DNA of 64,000 nt from Pyrenula massariospora. Lineage: Eukaryota; Ascomycota; Eurotiomycetes; Pyrenulales; Pyrenulaceae. Within the stretch, counting starts at the first letter, position 1, and each line of letters starts with the position of its first letter. The translations under genes and the position numbers were made by a program. Of the stretch, positions 1 through 12,716 are shown piece after piece. The notes under the pieces are model-generated. The model was not told the DNA's origin and did not search any database. It worked only from the letters and a program-made list of their open reading frames with translations. Location: contig JAGFMI010000002.1 of the NCBI GenBank assembly GCA_021030905.1, positions 744,001 through 808,000 of the forward strand. The letters are read 5' to 3'.

Positions 1-1091
1 AACATGAATTGAGGTCTTACAGCCAACGTCTTCAGGATATTCTCGGCAAAGACGATACGTTGTAACTCTATTACGAAGAAGTTGATAAGCTGCTCCAGGT
101 CGTCCAGACTAGCCTCCAGTGTCTCCCGTGGGATCGTGTAGTAACGGCGTGGACGGAAAGAACTAGCGAGGCCATGGCCAGCAAAATATTTGCCAGCAGC
201 TTCTGCAGTAGCAGTACCTGTAAATGTGAGCAATATATCCTCGATCCAAGACATCTAAGTACTCACAGCCAAGGACCAGATATGTTGCTTTGAACATCCA
301 CCGGAGGATGGGCAGATATCGCGTAGCAAAAATAAAGAGGACCGTTGTTGCAAATGATATGCCAGTAGCGCGAGGGTGCTCCCACTTTTTTCTTATCAGT
401 CTCTCGAAACTCGGCCTTGCATGTAAAGCGACTTACGCTCAAAAGGCTATAGAAGAAGGAATGATAATCTGGAAGAGTATGAGTAGCTGTCTGTGGTATG
501 GCCGAGCTTCAGCAAGACGTACGCGTCAAAGGTTGACCGGTAGCGGTCGGCTGGTCAGGCTGGACACGCTTGCTGGTAAGACCTGAGATATCATTGCCGG
601 TTTTTGCTGTCTGATTCTTGACAGACTCCGCGACTGGGCCTGGAAGCTCTGTCAGTATTGAGGCTTGATCTTCAATGATAGCGTTGGGCCAAAAAAGAAT
701 CCGGAGAGCAGCGATAAGCTGTGTCAAGTCCTAATCGCCGTATGTTTACGCTAGATCTGGGAGGTCGAAAGTGTGATAGAGCTTTTGCAGGTTTCCACAT
801 ACCATTGGCCACGCTTTGTGTGATCGGATGATTTGAAATCGTGTTCATAGCGGCTGAGGAGTCTGAAGGAGGTCTATTAGAGAAGAACAAGGCAGAGGGA
901 TGTTGGTCGGAGATTCTCTGTACTACAACGGGGGGATGGTTAGTCTTGAGCGCAGACCTCAGAGGAAGGTATAGTTCATAGTAACTTACCTCACTATTCT
1001 TGAGTGTATCAACGTAAGTGCCTCCATTAGCCGTTGAGGTTTGTTCCGGGGCAGCAGCGCCTGGTTGGGGAGGGTTGACGGCATCCGCCAT
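1..1091 (-). CDS. Reticulon-like ER membrane-shaping protein (3' end beyond window)
   Basis: Reticulons insert hairpins into the ER membrane and bend it into tubules. The model has six exons in the window: 990-1091, 803-917, 523-639, 437-468, 267-384 and 21-217. All have GT/AG borders and their phases agree, and a further donor at 15-20 shows that the last exon(s) lie outside. The protein starts MADAVNPPQPG. It then has NHPITQSVANG, TATGQPLT, the short exon HYHSFFYSLLS, a first hydrophobic hairpin ending in YLPILRWMFKATYLVLG, and the conserved RPRRYYTIPRETLE and LINFFVIELQRIVFAEN segments. From memory these match fungal reticulons in order and spacing. The second hairpin and C-terminus are missing because the window ends. 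The acceptor of exon 2 (917) was chosen by phase and is the least certain junction. Confidence 0.88.
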
Positions 1092-2130
1092 GGCGATTGG
1101 CCCGGCTGTGAAGGAAGTCGGCTCTGAGGAATGCTGGGGTGGTACAGAGAGCTGCACAGAGCTTAGACGAACACGAATCGTGTAATTCTGCAGATGGGCA
1201 AATGTTGCGGTTCGTGGATGGGAGAAGACTGAGGTCGTGGAAAAATGGATCAGGAGCAAGTTTTGTGAAGCGTTTCTGACGTATGGCGGCCAACAAGCCT
1301 GCAACCCGCCGGATCACTGGGTCACTGTCGCGTGCACCTTCATTTATCACTACAAGACCAGCTTTCGCGCAGACATTTATATGAATCACCTCTCGACAAG
1401 TCTTCTGAAGGGTTACTAAATTACACCCTGGCCTCTAGAGGTCATGAACCTCTCATTCCTGTTGCCTGGACTTCAACGACGTGAAAGAGAGCCTGAAACG
1501 CCCCTTTTTTTCTCCGCTCCAAAACTGGTTGCATGTGACAACTGACGGAAGCCTCACCGTTATTCCACAGAAAAGTAACCACGGTACCAGCATCTAATAG
1601 ATTGGATTCTAACGACTAGTATACCCGCTCACTTTGGAACGCTCAATCCGGTGAAGCACTGCTTTCACCGAGGATGATCGCGAGAGCTCACCCGTCAGAG
1701 CCTGCGATTACCCGGATGATCCGTGGCTCGCCTCCAGCATGCATCTGACCTGCTCGAGGCACATCTCATCATGATACCCTCCGAACTGTTTTTTTTATTG
1801 AATTTTAGCCGGTGGCAGCCAAGAACTTTTGACATACTAAAAGATAATACGTAACTCTACTGTTTACTTCTGCCCAACAGGGTAAATGGCCTATCTTCGT
1901 CTTTGCATTTGATTGGCCAATGCTACTTCGAAAGCTGAGGAGAGATTTCTCTTCAGATTGGGGGCTCTACCCTTACTGCAAACAGACAATTATGCCAACT
2001 TATCTTTATCTTCTCGAGAAAACCATGTGTTTCCCTTTTCTCTCAGACCAGTACCTCTACCTCCGATTTGTTTCTGTAGCCTTGTCTCATATCTTACCAC
2101 AAGCGATATTTGTGAGGTGTGTACAGTACA
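1092..2130. other. Intergenic region between divergent genes
   Basis: This holds the upstream regions of the reticulon gene (-) and the 2EXR-like gene (+). There is a T-run near 1789-1796 and a pyrimidine-rich leader before the second gene. I see no gene or RNA gene here. Confidence 0.5.
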
Positions 2131-2997
2131 ATGCTTTCCTCTCCCGTGAGCCTCCTACTCTGTCTCCCACCCGAGCTCCGAGACCGCATCTACCATGAGC
2201 TTCTTGCCCCGTTCTATCCTCATCCCAAAGTCATCTACATAAACGACTCCACCAGACCCCAAACCCTCAACATCCACCCCAACATCCTCCGCACCTGCTC
2301 GCAAATCCACTCGGAAGCCCTCCCAATCCTCCACACCCAAAACCAATTCCACCTCAACCTCACCACCCCCTACGTTGCCAACATTAACCTCACCGAGGAA
2401 GAACGCTTCAAACCCGAAACCGGTCCTCTTTTCCGCACCGACGACAACGACGACGAAGATCAAAGCCCAGCCTCCTCCCCTTCCCCTTCCCCTTCCCCTT
2501 CCCAATTCCCCACCGGCGTCCTCTACCCCCACACCCTCACCCGCCTCCGCCACCTCTCCATCACCACCCACCCCAACGCCATCTGGGGCAGCGCCATGGG
2601 CGGCACCTTCTTCACCCCCACCGGCGACCTGCTCGTCGAGATCCTGGACGTGCTCGCTTCCGAGCACGAGCCGTCCACGGCCGCTGCTGTTGTAAAGACT
2701 CTGCGGATCGAAGTCGTTTATGATGCGGATGTTGATGAGGACTCGGATTGGATCAGCGTGTTCACGGTGGGCGGGGACGGGCCGAAGGGGGTGTTGCGGG
2801 GGATGCTGAATGATGCGGAGGAGGAGGATGCGGAGGGGTTGCTGCAGAGTGCGGTGGATTTGGTGGATTGTGGGGGGAGGGTGGTGGAGGTGGTTGAGGA
2901 TGGGAGGGCGGTGGATGTTAGGGAGATGTTGGGGTTGGTGAGGGAGAAGCGGGCGAGGGGGGCGGGGCTGGAAGGGGGTGGTGAAGAGGATGGGTAG
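2131..2997 (+). CDS. 2EXR/F-box-like hypothetical protein
   Basis: Single exon. I prefer the Met at 2131 (MLSSPVSLLL) over the in-frame Met at 2119, because it places the conserved LCLPPELRDRIYHELL segment close to the N-terminus, as is usual for this family. That segment, followed by ILRTCSQIHSEALPIL and then NQFHLNL, is typical of the many fungal proteins with an F-box-like or 2EXR fold. Their function is mostly unknown. A Ser-Pro repeat near residues 118-130 and a long acidic, Gly/Arg-rich tail follow. The coding strand is C-rich in its first two thirds and G-rich in its last third, so codon choice flips within one reading frame. Membership of the group is fairly clear; the role is not. 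Confidence 0.7.
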   Translation: MLSSPVSLLLCLPPELRDRIYHELLAPFYPHPKVIYINDSTRPQTLNIHPNILRTCSQIHSEALPILHTQNQFHLNLTTPYVANINLTEEERFKPETGPLFRTDDNDDEDQSPASSPSPSPSPSQFPTGVLYPHTLTRLRHLSITTHPNAIWGSAMGGTFFTPTGDLLVEILDVLASEHEPSTAAAVVKTLRIEVVYDADVDEDSDWISVFTVGGDGPKGVLRGMLNDAEEEDAEGLLQSAVDLVDCGGRVVEVVEDGRAVDVREMLGLVREKRARGAGLEGGGEEDG

Positions 2998-3992
2998 GCT
3001 GTGGAGAGGCCTTGTTGGATCGACCTGGTTTGGTTCTATGGGAGTGTGGTTTGTAATTCTAAGAGATAGAAAATAGGTGAGTTATCTAGGGATATTTCTT
3101 TCAACTTGGCACGGGCGAGTGGTCAACCTCTGGTCATCAAGCCTCCCGCTTGCTAAGTCGCTGATGGATTTGAGGAACCTTTTGATAAGAGAGTCCGGTT
3201 GTGGAACTACTCAGAACGCTTAATATGCTTTGCTCTTACTAGTGACCCGAACAGTAATTATTTCAACCCAGGAGATCTAGGCATGCAATTGAGTAGAAAC
3301 CTCTATCTACGGAGATGGTACGAAACCATAGGTGACGAAGAAAGAACCAAATTTTGGGGGATGAGGGCAAATTGACATAACGAAAACAAATTCTTCGGAC
3401 GATGCTGGAAAAGCTCCGCAGTCATGGTTCATCACACACAGATCATTCACTAACCTGCTACAAAATGGCTGTCTCGAAAAAATGGACGTGCGTGGGCACG
3501 ATTCCCGTCTTTGGTTGGCTCAGCAAACACGTCCGTTTGAAGGAATATGGGCAGACAAAGAAATGCAGTAAACAGTGAGCCAAGTCAAACAGGATGAGGA
3601 AGCCCCGTAGTCTTTGTCGAAATGCTGCAATGCTTTCCGATGTTTATTTTGGTCGTCAGGTAGTCATCATCAAACAAAGCTTCATCGCGAATCTTGACAA
3701 ACATCTCGAGGGTCGCAGCGTCAAACAAATTTTCGGCTTATAGTCTAGGATGCCGCAAGATAGCTGGTCACGAGTGACCAGATTAGGTGTTTGAACAATC
3801 AACGAGAATATCCCTGACAACAAGGGTAAGCATGTAGACTCACAGTAGTCGGTAGCAAAAAGTGAATGACAAGGCTTGCGCGATATCCAGCCTAAGGAGA
3901 TAGAAATATCGGCATATCAGAGCGACTTTTACAACATAGAGCTGTGCTCAAAGAATAAACGCAAAAGGACTCTTACCGAGTTTCCGATGCTC
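2998..3992. other. Intergenic region
   Basis: About 1 kb between two convergent genes. Only short chance reading frames are present, with no recognisable motif. Confidence 0.5.
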
Positions 3993-5629
3993 TCACGCGC
4001 TGGCTCTCCGCCTCCTTGCCGTCCCGCCTTCCTGATACGTTCGGCCCATCTTCAAGCCCAAGAGCAAGTGAGCTGCCTTTTCGTCTGCTGATGAAAGTGG
4101 CAGCGATATAGCATCATGATTCAAACTGGCGATCCCTCCATCATGTGTACAACGATCCCTATTTTCTCCCCTTAGGTCTTCAGTAGAGCTCGAGTATCCG
4201 TCAGAGTCTTCGTCGCTCTCGGAATCCGCAAGCTTCTGGGTATATGGAGCTGCTGCCCGTCTGGGTCGGCGTGCTGAAATAGGTAGAGATTGAGAGGTGG
4301 AACTTGTGTTGGAGGTAGTGCTAAGATTGCTCGAAGTTGTAACGTTATCGTCTTGGCTAGCGTCATAAGAGGCTTCTTGACTAGCATTGAAATTGATACC
4401 TGCTAGGATGTCTCTCGGAGATGGAAGATGGCGGTTGTCTATATTGGCTGTAGAGCGTGGGGTGTTGGTTGGTGTCCATTTGTCGTGATACGTCGGGGCA
4501 GGAGAGGAGACTGTCGAGACCTGATAATGAGTTTTCCGACTTGATTCATCATCATTTACCAAGCTATTGTCAGTGATCGCCCTAAATCCTTTAGGTCGTA
4601 GACGCTTGCCGAGCTTTGGAAAGTCTGGGGACTGAGGCGTGACGGGGACTTTAGCAGGAATCGCCGACGGGGCTCTCGAAGGGACCCGGAACCTCAATTC
4701 CAATTCACGAAAGTACCTAGCTTCCTCGGTGCAGTGTCTTGTTATGGCAGGGTCGATGGTCATGTCGCCGAATTTGTCAGAGCCGGGTTGCACACACTTG
4801 GCCGGAAAGTCGGTCCCAAACACCGGTGTCAGCGCATAGCGCATGTTCCAACAAAACGTGGCTGCCACAGCCTTGGCCGCTTCAAACGGCATCCAGTAGC
4901 CTAGTAGTCGGAAAGTGACTCGTCAGTGATCGAAGAACGCCTAATTGCCATACGGCGGCGAAGGGCATTTACCTTGCGCAACCAATGCCCCTCCTGTGAT
5001 ACTGTGGCAGATGTCACGGAGCCCGGGATTCCGGTTTAACATCTTCGCCGGGGTTGTCTGTGCAAGATGTCAGCTTCTTATCTCGCGTGGTAGGCAAGGG
5101 TTTGAATGCTGTGGCACCTTGGAATATCCATTACAACGGAAAAGTGGCGTGATTCGCACAAGCCCGATATTGTAGTCCCACATCATACAGTAGGCTTTTT
5201 CGTGTCCCGGGACTCGAAATTCGTACTGAAACACTGCAGTGAAATTCAGCAATGAAGTTTGCGTTGCAGCGATAGGAATTGCGTACCTTCAAAGCTTTCT
5301 CTACTTGTTTTCTCCAAGAATGACTTTTTTTCGCTATTGTAGGGGATGTGACGAGGGAATGCAGTGATATGTCCTATGGGATAAATCTCATATTGCTGAT
5401 GCTGCGTAGCAATAATCTCATCCTGATATTCATGAGGAGGGAACCGACATTCTCCCCTGATGTTGCCTCTCGTGAACACTGCTGCATCCTTTGATGTTTT
5501 CTGCTTCTTCCGAGGTGGGAGTGGCGGCGTATATTCCCCGGCCCTGACTGAAGAAGAGGGGCTTGGTAGCTGGTAAAAGCGGTCACCATCGTCTGTGAGT
5601 GGATTGAGCAAGGCTTGTATGGTTGCCAT
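3993..5629 (-). CDS. APSES-domain transcriptional repressor, Xbp1-like
   Basis: Four exons (5287-5629, 5118-5233, 4973-5057, 3993-4900) give 483 aa, with all phases consistent. The start at 5629 gives [11 protein letters not shown], a common N-terminus in this family; the upstream in-frame Met (5650) is less likely. The DNA-binding APSES domain spans roughly residues 113-230. It reads [50 protein letters not shown], then [19 protein letters not shown]. This is the Xbp1 branch of APSES proteins, which repress cell-cycle and growth genes under stress in yeast. The C-terminal half is Ser/Thr-rich and disordered and ends in a basic RRRRASA. The donor of intron 2 (GTGCCA) is weak, but the splice restores the family sequence YSK-TTPAKML. 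The target genes in this species are unknown. Confidence 0.88.
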
Positions 5630-7521
5630 AATCAGTGGCAGAGATTTCACAAAGTTCGCTGGCTTTTGAGGTGGCTTGAATTAATTAGGGGACAAACCGA
5701 CGAAGGCACGTCAGGTCATCAAGCTACGCGTCTAGAAGGGTCGCACAATGACATAGGCAGACAGAAAGACAAAGAAGATCTAAAAGTCAAGTGTCTGTAT
5801 TTAGAAACATAAATGTAGAAAGATTCTCAGCGGACAGGAAGAAAAATAGGATGAGGCATACACAAGGTGTAGTAAGCTCGGAAAACGGCTGCCTTTGAAG
5901 TCATCGCTGCTGACAATCTTTTATCGGTGTAAGGGTCCTATCATATCGACTCTTTGTCAATGCGCGAGATATGTCTGAGTAAAGGCCAGAGCATGATTCC
6001 GAAATAGATCTGCAGCTGTCTGTCCGTAAGAGGTCCACCGACCTTCAGTTATGGATATTGAGCCAGAGAGGTAGGGCAAGCGGTGAGCAAGCGTCAGGCC
6101 TGGATGTCGGTAAGGTCACCGACTCGTGTCTCAAATCTAGGCTTTACCATTACCTTGCTGTACAGGCGTAGCTTCACGGAACTCAGGTCAGGTAGCAACC
6201 CAGGGCGTGCACGTTGCACTCTAAGGAAACTCTCCGTAAAAGATGTTATATCTTGTTGGCATGCCGTCTGAAAAATCCAAAGATATGGAATTTTGGAGTA
6301 GAGCAAGCTTAGAATTGAGCCCAGTGAGTCTCCAAGCATATCTACTGAGCCGCACACCTCTTTACGTCTATAGCGTAAGCCTAGTTTCGGCTAGGCTGCA
6401 GAGACCCGTGATCAGAAACGAACAACACAGCCATTTCCGTAAATCTAGAATTTAGTACTCCTGCCTTTGCTAACCGGGGTCGAGAAGGATTTTGTTCAGA
6501 TTTTTTGCATCTGATACTTTTCAGTTGCAGCGATGCTCCAAAGAACAGATCTCAAACGGAAGAAATAATTGGAGCAAGGACTTTGCCGACAAAGCAGAAA
6601 TTCCATGTGCCGATTCACAAGCGAGGCAAGTCGTAATGGGTGAGTGCCTCTGAACGTGACACAAGGGGCATGTCAATCCGATGCTAGGTTCCAAATTTAT
6701 GGGAGAAGTGAACAAAGAAATCGCACTAGAGAAGTGCACCCAAGTGATATGCCGAGCTCGAAAGGCTAGACGTGACGACAAGGTTGGATAATTGTGTGAG
6801 CTTCTCACAGAATGTTTCTTGGTCGGTTACGATAGGGAGTCAGAAATTTTGGTGGGCAGTCATCAAATAATCCACGATATTCTAAAACTCGAGGGGTTTG
6901 GTCGACGGCGCTTGTGCTGGTCCTGGTGCTGTTACCCGTACATTTGTAGAGGTATTCCGATCCACCTCATGTACGATTAGAATGAAAGTAACTTCGCTGT
7001 ATCTCGCTAGCAGACCATCTTTGAGTATCGAATCCAATTATATATTAATAGAATTTTAAGAGAAATTTCGTGACAGCTATGCATGTTAAAACGTTGATCA
7101 GCATGTCCTACATTGCCGAAGAAAAGCCGACATATGACCTACCTAGGTACCTAGGTAGGCACGGTAGGTAGGTATCTTGCTTCCTTGTGCTTGTCTTGGA
7201 GACGAACCTCCAGTCCTAGAAGTGAACGCGCAGGAGTATCCCAAGCTATGATTATTAGGGTACTAAAATACCTTTTCTATCTATCCGACGAGTTCCGCAC
7301 GTTGTAGGTATTGTCGGCCTGAAAGATTCTCGAATGAAAGTACGGTCATACTATTTTAGGGGCTGTATCTATCATCACGGCATTTACGCTGAAACATTGA
7401 AAAGCGACAAATCATTCCTATCGTACAACTCGGTTTCGAACAAAAGAAACGACGCTGTCATCTCTAGCTAAATATGTAAAGTGATCCATTCTCCTACTGA
7501 CTAATGCCAACCCGAGTCATC
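5630..7521. other. Long intergenic region
   Basis: 1.9 kb between the Xbp1-like start and the topoisomerase II stop. Several reading frames of 60-95 codons exist on both strands, but none shows a family motif or a convincing splice pattern. It contains the perfect palindrome listed at 7138-7159. Confidence 0.5.
7138..7159. repeat. Perfect 22-bp palindrome of CCTAGG/GGTACC units
   Basis: Bases 7138-7159 equal their own reverse complement. The core is two CCTAGG hexamers around a central GGTACC, and a related GGTAGGTAGGTA run follows within 15 bp. It lies about 360 bp downstream of the topoisomerase II stop codon. It could be a protein-binding site or a cruciform-forming seed; function unknown. 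Confidence 0.8.
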
Positions 7522-10500
7522 TTACTCGTCATCCTCCGAAAACATGGCGGATGAGTCGTTGCCGCCGGCGCCAGCGTCGTCATCACTATCATCGTCGTCA
7601 ATGACGTATCTAGCAGGAGCCTTGGTTGTTGCTGCACGTCTTGCGGGCCTTGCCGGGGCCTTCTGTGGTGGCGGCGAATTCTCTTTGATTGAATCGTCCG
7701 AGTTAAGAATGTCGTCAGCCATAGCGTCCATTTCATCATCAGAATCTTCTAATCTCTGCTTGTTTGCTTTGGCCTGCTTGGCAGCATATGCCTTTGCGGC
7801 GGGAGAGAGCTGGAGCGTCTTGGCGGGGCCAGTAGGTTGTACAGAACCTTCTCTGGCAGCATCTTTCTTCGGACGACCACGACCTCCCTTGCCAGCGCCA
7901 GTAGAGGATTTTGAAGTCGCCTTTGAGGGAGCTTTGGCCGCTTTTGAAGACTTTGAAGGTGCTGTCGGCTTAGCGGCAGGCTTCGGCTTCGGCTTCGGCT
8001 TTGCGACTGACAAGAGAACATCGTCGTCTTCTTCATCCTCATCATCAGACATTTTGGTATCTTTGGCTGTTACTAAGAGCGATCGCCGTGGCGATTGCTG
8101 TGGGACAAGCTTAGAATAGTCGGTGTCATCCGCTGATAGATCAGGCGAAGGTTTGAGAATTTTGGACGTTGTCTTGAGACCCGCGCTGCTTGTTGGCCGG
8201 GAGGTCGATGATGAAAACAAGGCTCGGTTGTCTGTATTTGTCTCTCCATTTACAGCACCAATACCCTTTACCATGTTACTCACGTCTCCCAGGAGATCGT
8301 CGCCATTCTCGGAATCAGTATCACTCAGCCCAGCATACTTAATCGGCTTGCGGGCAGTGCGGGCGTGCCTAGGCGCTGGAACTCGAACTTCATTCTCTGG
8401 GTCAGAGAGACCAGACTCATTCGAAGAAGCCTTCACTTTGCTAGGCTCTTTTTTGACAGGTTTTATCGATTTTTCTTCATTGTCAAGCTCCATTTCGAAA
8501 TCGCTGCTCGCTCCATCCACAGTTCTGTTTCCCTTTGATAAAGCCTTGCCTTTAGGCGAGTGGAGGTAATTCAAGATGCCAGGTTTAGGCTTGTGGGGCA
8601 CTGTGATCGTAGGGCGTTTTGCTTCATTCACGGCCTTCTTGGGCTTGGGAGCCCCGAAATCTTCGTCATCAGGATCATCGCCGAGAGCTTTTCGCTTTTT
8701 CAAGACAGCCGGTGCCTTCGCGCCAAGCTTCAGCTTAGCCGACGCACGACGGCCCATATTGTTGACCCTCTTCTTGCGATCACGCTCATCTTGGATTTGA
8801 TCGCGCCATTCTTGAATAAATGCATCAAGATCCCTGTACCATATATCTTCCTTTGAAAGCTTAATCAAGTCGTCAATTTCCTCCTCCTTATCGCCAATCT
8901 GCCGGAGAAGCTTCTCGACTCGTTCCTGTGTAAGACTCCATAAGGGCATGCCCAACAAATAGTCATAGGCGCTCGATGACACCTCGACTTCTTCATCGCT
9001 GTCGTCTTCCTCCACAACAGGTTCAGTTTCGCCGTCTTTTGTGGCATCCACAACCTTCGGAAAGGGCTTGAAATCTAATTTCTTCAATTCAGCGATCAGG
9101 ACAGGCTTCTTCTTCTTTGAGATCACCAATTTCCCGTCGATGATCATCTTTACGAATCTCGCTTGATTCGTTAGCTTTTCAAGATCTTTTTGCAGTTCCG
9201 ACAATAACCATTGCTTCCGTTTCTCATAATACTTGAGCCGCACCTGGAAGAATTCCTTTAGAATGTCATTGACAGAATCATATTTTGCAATTCTGCCCTC
9301 CGTATCAAAAGCGACCAAATTCGATGTAGCGATCGACTTCGATAACTTGAATTTTTCTTCGAGGCCTTCTTCCAGAGCCTGCTTCATATGCTTTTCTTCC
9401 ATCTGGATGACGAAATGAACTTTCTCATGCGTGTTGTAATCTTTGTAGTCTTTGATGAACGAAGGAACCTTGTCAGCCTTGATGATGTCTTCAAGCTTGT
9501 CTTTGAAATCCTGCGTCCAAACCCGGATAGGAAGTTCTGTTATCTCAACTTCAGTATCTCCGGTTTGCTTTATCAAGCCGTTAAACTTAAATCGATTTTT
9601 TTCCTTCTCCTGTTCAACAATTGTGCCGGTGAAGCCGCGAAACCAGGGTGTCATTGGTTCAGGTTCTTCACCGTTCATCATACGTTTGAGATTGTTGACA
9701 ATATCTTCTGGATTGTAGTTGGGAATACTAGAGCTCCAACCTGTGCCGATACCATCCGCACCGTTTATTAGGACCATAGGAACAACCGGCATATACGTCT
9801 GGGGTTCAATTCTTCGGTCATCATCCGTATTGTAGGTGAGAAGAGGCTCGTCAGCGGGATGGAACACCCGCCTAGCGAATGGGGACAAGCGCGTGTAAAT
9901 ATAACGAGCACTTGCACAATCACTTCCGCCTTGTAGACGACTTCCGAAATTTCCACTGGGCTCTAAACAATTGATATTGTTGGATCCACAGAAGGTCTGA
10001 GCAAGGCCAACGATTGTTTGTTGGAGCGAGGTTTCTCCGTGCTGGTAAGCGGTCAGCCCTGAGACATAACCAGCCAATTCAACGACTTTCAGATCTTTTC
10101 TGAGATTCCGCTTGAAACACGAGAAAAGTACTTTGCGCTGACCCGGTTTGAATCCATCAATGACTGATGGAATGGAACGAAGGTTATCCGCCATACTGAA
10201 TAGGATGAGCTCTTTGTTAATGAAATCAGAATAGGAAATCTGCTTCGTGGAATGATCGAGATACGTTCCGGGCTTGAACTCTCGTAGCCATTCTTTCCGC
10301 TCGTCAGCCTTCTTCTTTGAAAACGCTAATTCGATAAGCGCAACTTCGTGGTCTTTCATAGTGTGGAACTCTTTCAAATGGCGATCAAGGTCATTAAAGT
10401 ATATCTGGGCATCTTCGGTGGTGCTGGTGCCCAGACCCTTGTAGTATTTGTGGTCCCAACCACGCTCGGTTTTGTGGGTTTCTTTCCACGCTTCATATTC

Positions 10501-12716
10501 TGGCATAGTGAAGAAAGTCTGTGATTTCGAGGGATTCTTTGGATCACCTTTGTAGACTTTCACGATAGGCGTAATGAACTCGATCAAGAACTTCGGAAGT
10601 CTTAGGAGGCTGGGAAACGAGACTTGAAGGAAGTTTATCAGGAGGCCTTTGATGTGACTACCATCGTGGTCTTGATCCGTCATAATCATCAAGTGTCCGT
10701 ATCGAAGTCCACGGAGATCAGTGTATTCTTTCTTGTGTTGCAGACCAAGGAAGTTTTTGATGTTTTGGATCTCAGCATTCTTCGAGATTTGGTCAATCGA
10801 AGCGTCTCGCACGTTGAGCAATTTCCCGCGTAGAGGGAAGACGCCAAACCAATCCGGTCCGACGACTGAACGGCCTGCCATTGCAAGACCTTTGGCAGAG
10901 TCTCCTTCTGTCAAGATGAGGGTACATCTTTGTCCGTCCTTTGTACCAGCATAGTTAGCATCAACCAGCTTTGGATTGTTCATTCTGCTCCTTTTGCTGC
11001 CGTCGGACTTCTTTAGAATCTGATCCGCCTTTTGCTGGGCAAATGCAAGGATGTTCGTGATGACCTCTGTGTTCTGGATCTTCTTCAAGAAAGCATCGGA
11101 TACCGTGTACTTGCTGCCGAACTGGCTTGCCTTTGTAGTCAACTGCTCTTTCGTCTGTGAAGTAAATGCAGGATTGACTATCTGGCAGTTGACAAAAATG
11201 AATATGTGGTTTCGGATCTGGTTCGTCTTCAGAGCCGCCCCTCCTTTGTTCCGTTTCTTAACTACCTCTGCAAGTTTATTGCAGATCTGGTCGCTAATGT
11301 AATTGACATGGGTACCGCCTGAAGTAGTCGCAACCGAGTTGACGAAAGACACATGTTGAAATGACCCATCAGATACAGTGAAGCCTATCTCCCAGCGGCC
11401 TTCCTTCTCCGTGATGATATCAGATGTATCATTCTTGGCCTCTTCTCCACGTTCCCTCTTAATGGCTTTGGTGTACAAGGCCATGTACTTTTTGAAATCC
11501 TTGGCTGGCACTCTGGTACCGTTCAAACGCACTTGAACATTGACCGTACCAGCAAGATCGTAGACGCGCCTCTTAGCCAGGGCTTCGAAATCATCGTCGA
11601 TACCAGACATACCAAACTTGGCAAAGTCAGGTGTGAAAGTGACTTTGGTGTAGTCGTCCTCTCCTTTGGAATCCGTTATCTTGGCGGGGCTCATCTTGGA
11701 CATGTTGTCAGTCCAAGTCTGCTTGTACTTTTTCTTCTGTCTAGAATCAACTGTCTCAAGTGTGAACTGAGTGCTGAAAACATTGCAAAGTTTGGCACCG
11801 TAGCCATTGCGTCCTCCTGTGATCTTTTGCTGGTCATCATCATAATTTGAAGAGGTCAGGAGATGACCAAAGATCATTTCGGGAATGAAAATCTTCTCTT
11901 TGGAGTGAATCTCGATAGGAATCCCGCGACCATTGTTCCAAACACTGATTTCGCCTTTCTCACGATCAATAGTCACCTTCAAAGTGTCCATGTTCTTGTC
12001 ATTTTGCTTGTTGTCGGCAGCATTCACCAAAATCTCGTCAAAAATTTTGTAAAGTCCCGGAACGTATGAAACGTCCCGAAACTCCATCGAATCTTGTTCT
12101 GAGTTGTAGACCCACATCTTAGCATCTGTCTTCTCTACTGAACCAATGTAAGTATCAGGTCTTTTTATAATATGCTCCAATTGTGTCAATTTCTGGTATT
12201 GTTCTGACACTCGCTTCCCCTTCTTTGGTTTTGGTGTGTTGGGGTCATTGCTGATCGCTTCATTGACAAGATCTCCTAAAGGTGGCTTCGCCGGTCCTTT
12301 CTTTGACGTTGCGGCTTTCTTTGATGTAGCTGCCTTCTTCGATGGAGCCTCACTCTTCAATTTCTTCTCTTTCGGAGGAGTATCTTGCAGCAGGGACTCG
12401 TCATTAAACGCTTCATCATCAGAGTCAGACATTTCATTTTCGCTGTCCGCTCGAGGTCGCTTCTTGGTAGCAGCGGCCTTTGGTTTCAATGAAGCCTTGA
12501 GAGTAGACTGAGCCATCTTCTTAGGAGCGCTAGCCTTCTTTCCCGCTGGCTTAGCTTTTGCCTTCTGGTTTGAGATTTAGCAATCGCATCATTCAAGGTC
12601 TAAGAAAACGTGACAGGTAGAGCTAAAGCCATTATTATTATTGCTGAGCGTACCTGAGGTGGACCATAGTCTGAGCCATTGTCCGACATATCCATGTTGA
12701 AATCGGAGCCCCCCAT
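7522..12716 (-). CDS. TOP2: DNA topoisomerase II
   Basis: Type IIA topoisomerase that passes one duplex through another in the nucleus, needed for chromosome condensation and segregation. Two exons (12654-12716 and 7522-12564) give 1701 aa; the intron carries GTACGC...CAG. The short first exon encodes MGGSDFNMDMSDNGSDYGPPQ-like acidic sequence. The GHKL ATPase has NNGRGIP and GGRNGYGAK near residues 271-279. The TOPRIM domain has EGDSAKGLAMAG (about 574), PLRGK and DQDHDG (about 651-656). The cleavage site has ARYIYT, where the Tyr after Arg (about 909) corresponds to yeast Tyr782. The C-terminal 450 residues are a charged, Ser/Lys-rich tail with acidic clusters, typical of eukaryotic enzymes and a likely site of phosphorylation and nuclear import. 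Length and all catalytic motifs are intact. Confidence 0.98.

Noticed and set aside
655-730. Open stretch reading TQLIAALRILFWPNAII in the reticulon gene
   Set aside because: It keeps a frame but lies in an intron. Known reticulons run directly from QSVANG to the PVAESV-like segment, and the CCAG acceptor before it is in phase.
7544-8119. 191-codon frame on + opposite the topoisomerase II tail
   Set aside because: Shadow of the Ser/Lys-rich coding strand of TOP2. Repeats such as GFGFGFG mirror KPKPKPK on the true strand.
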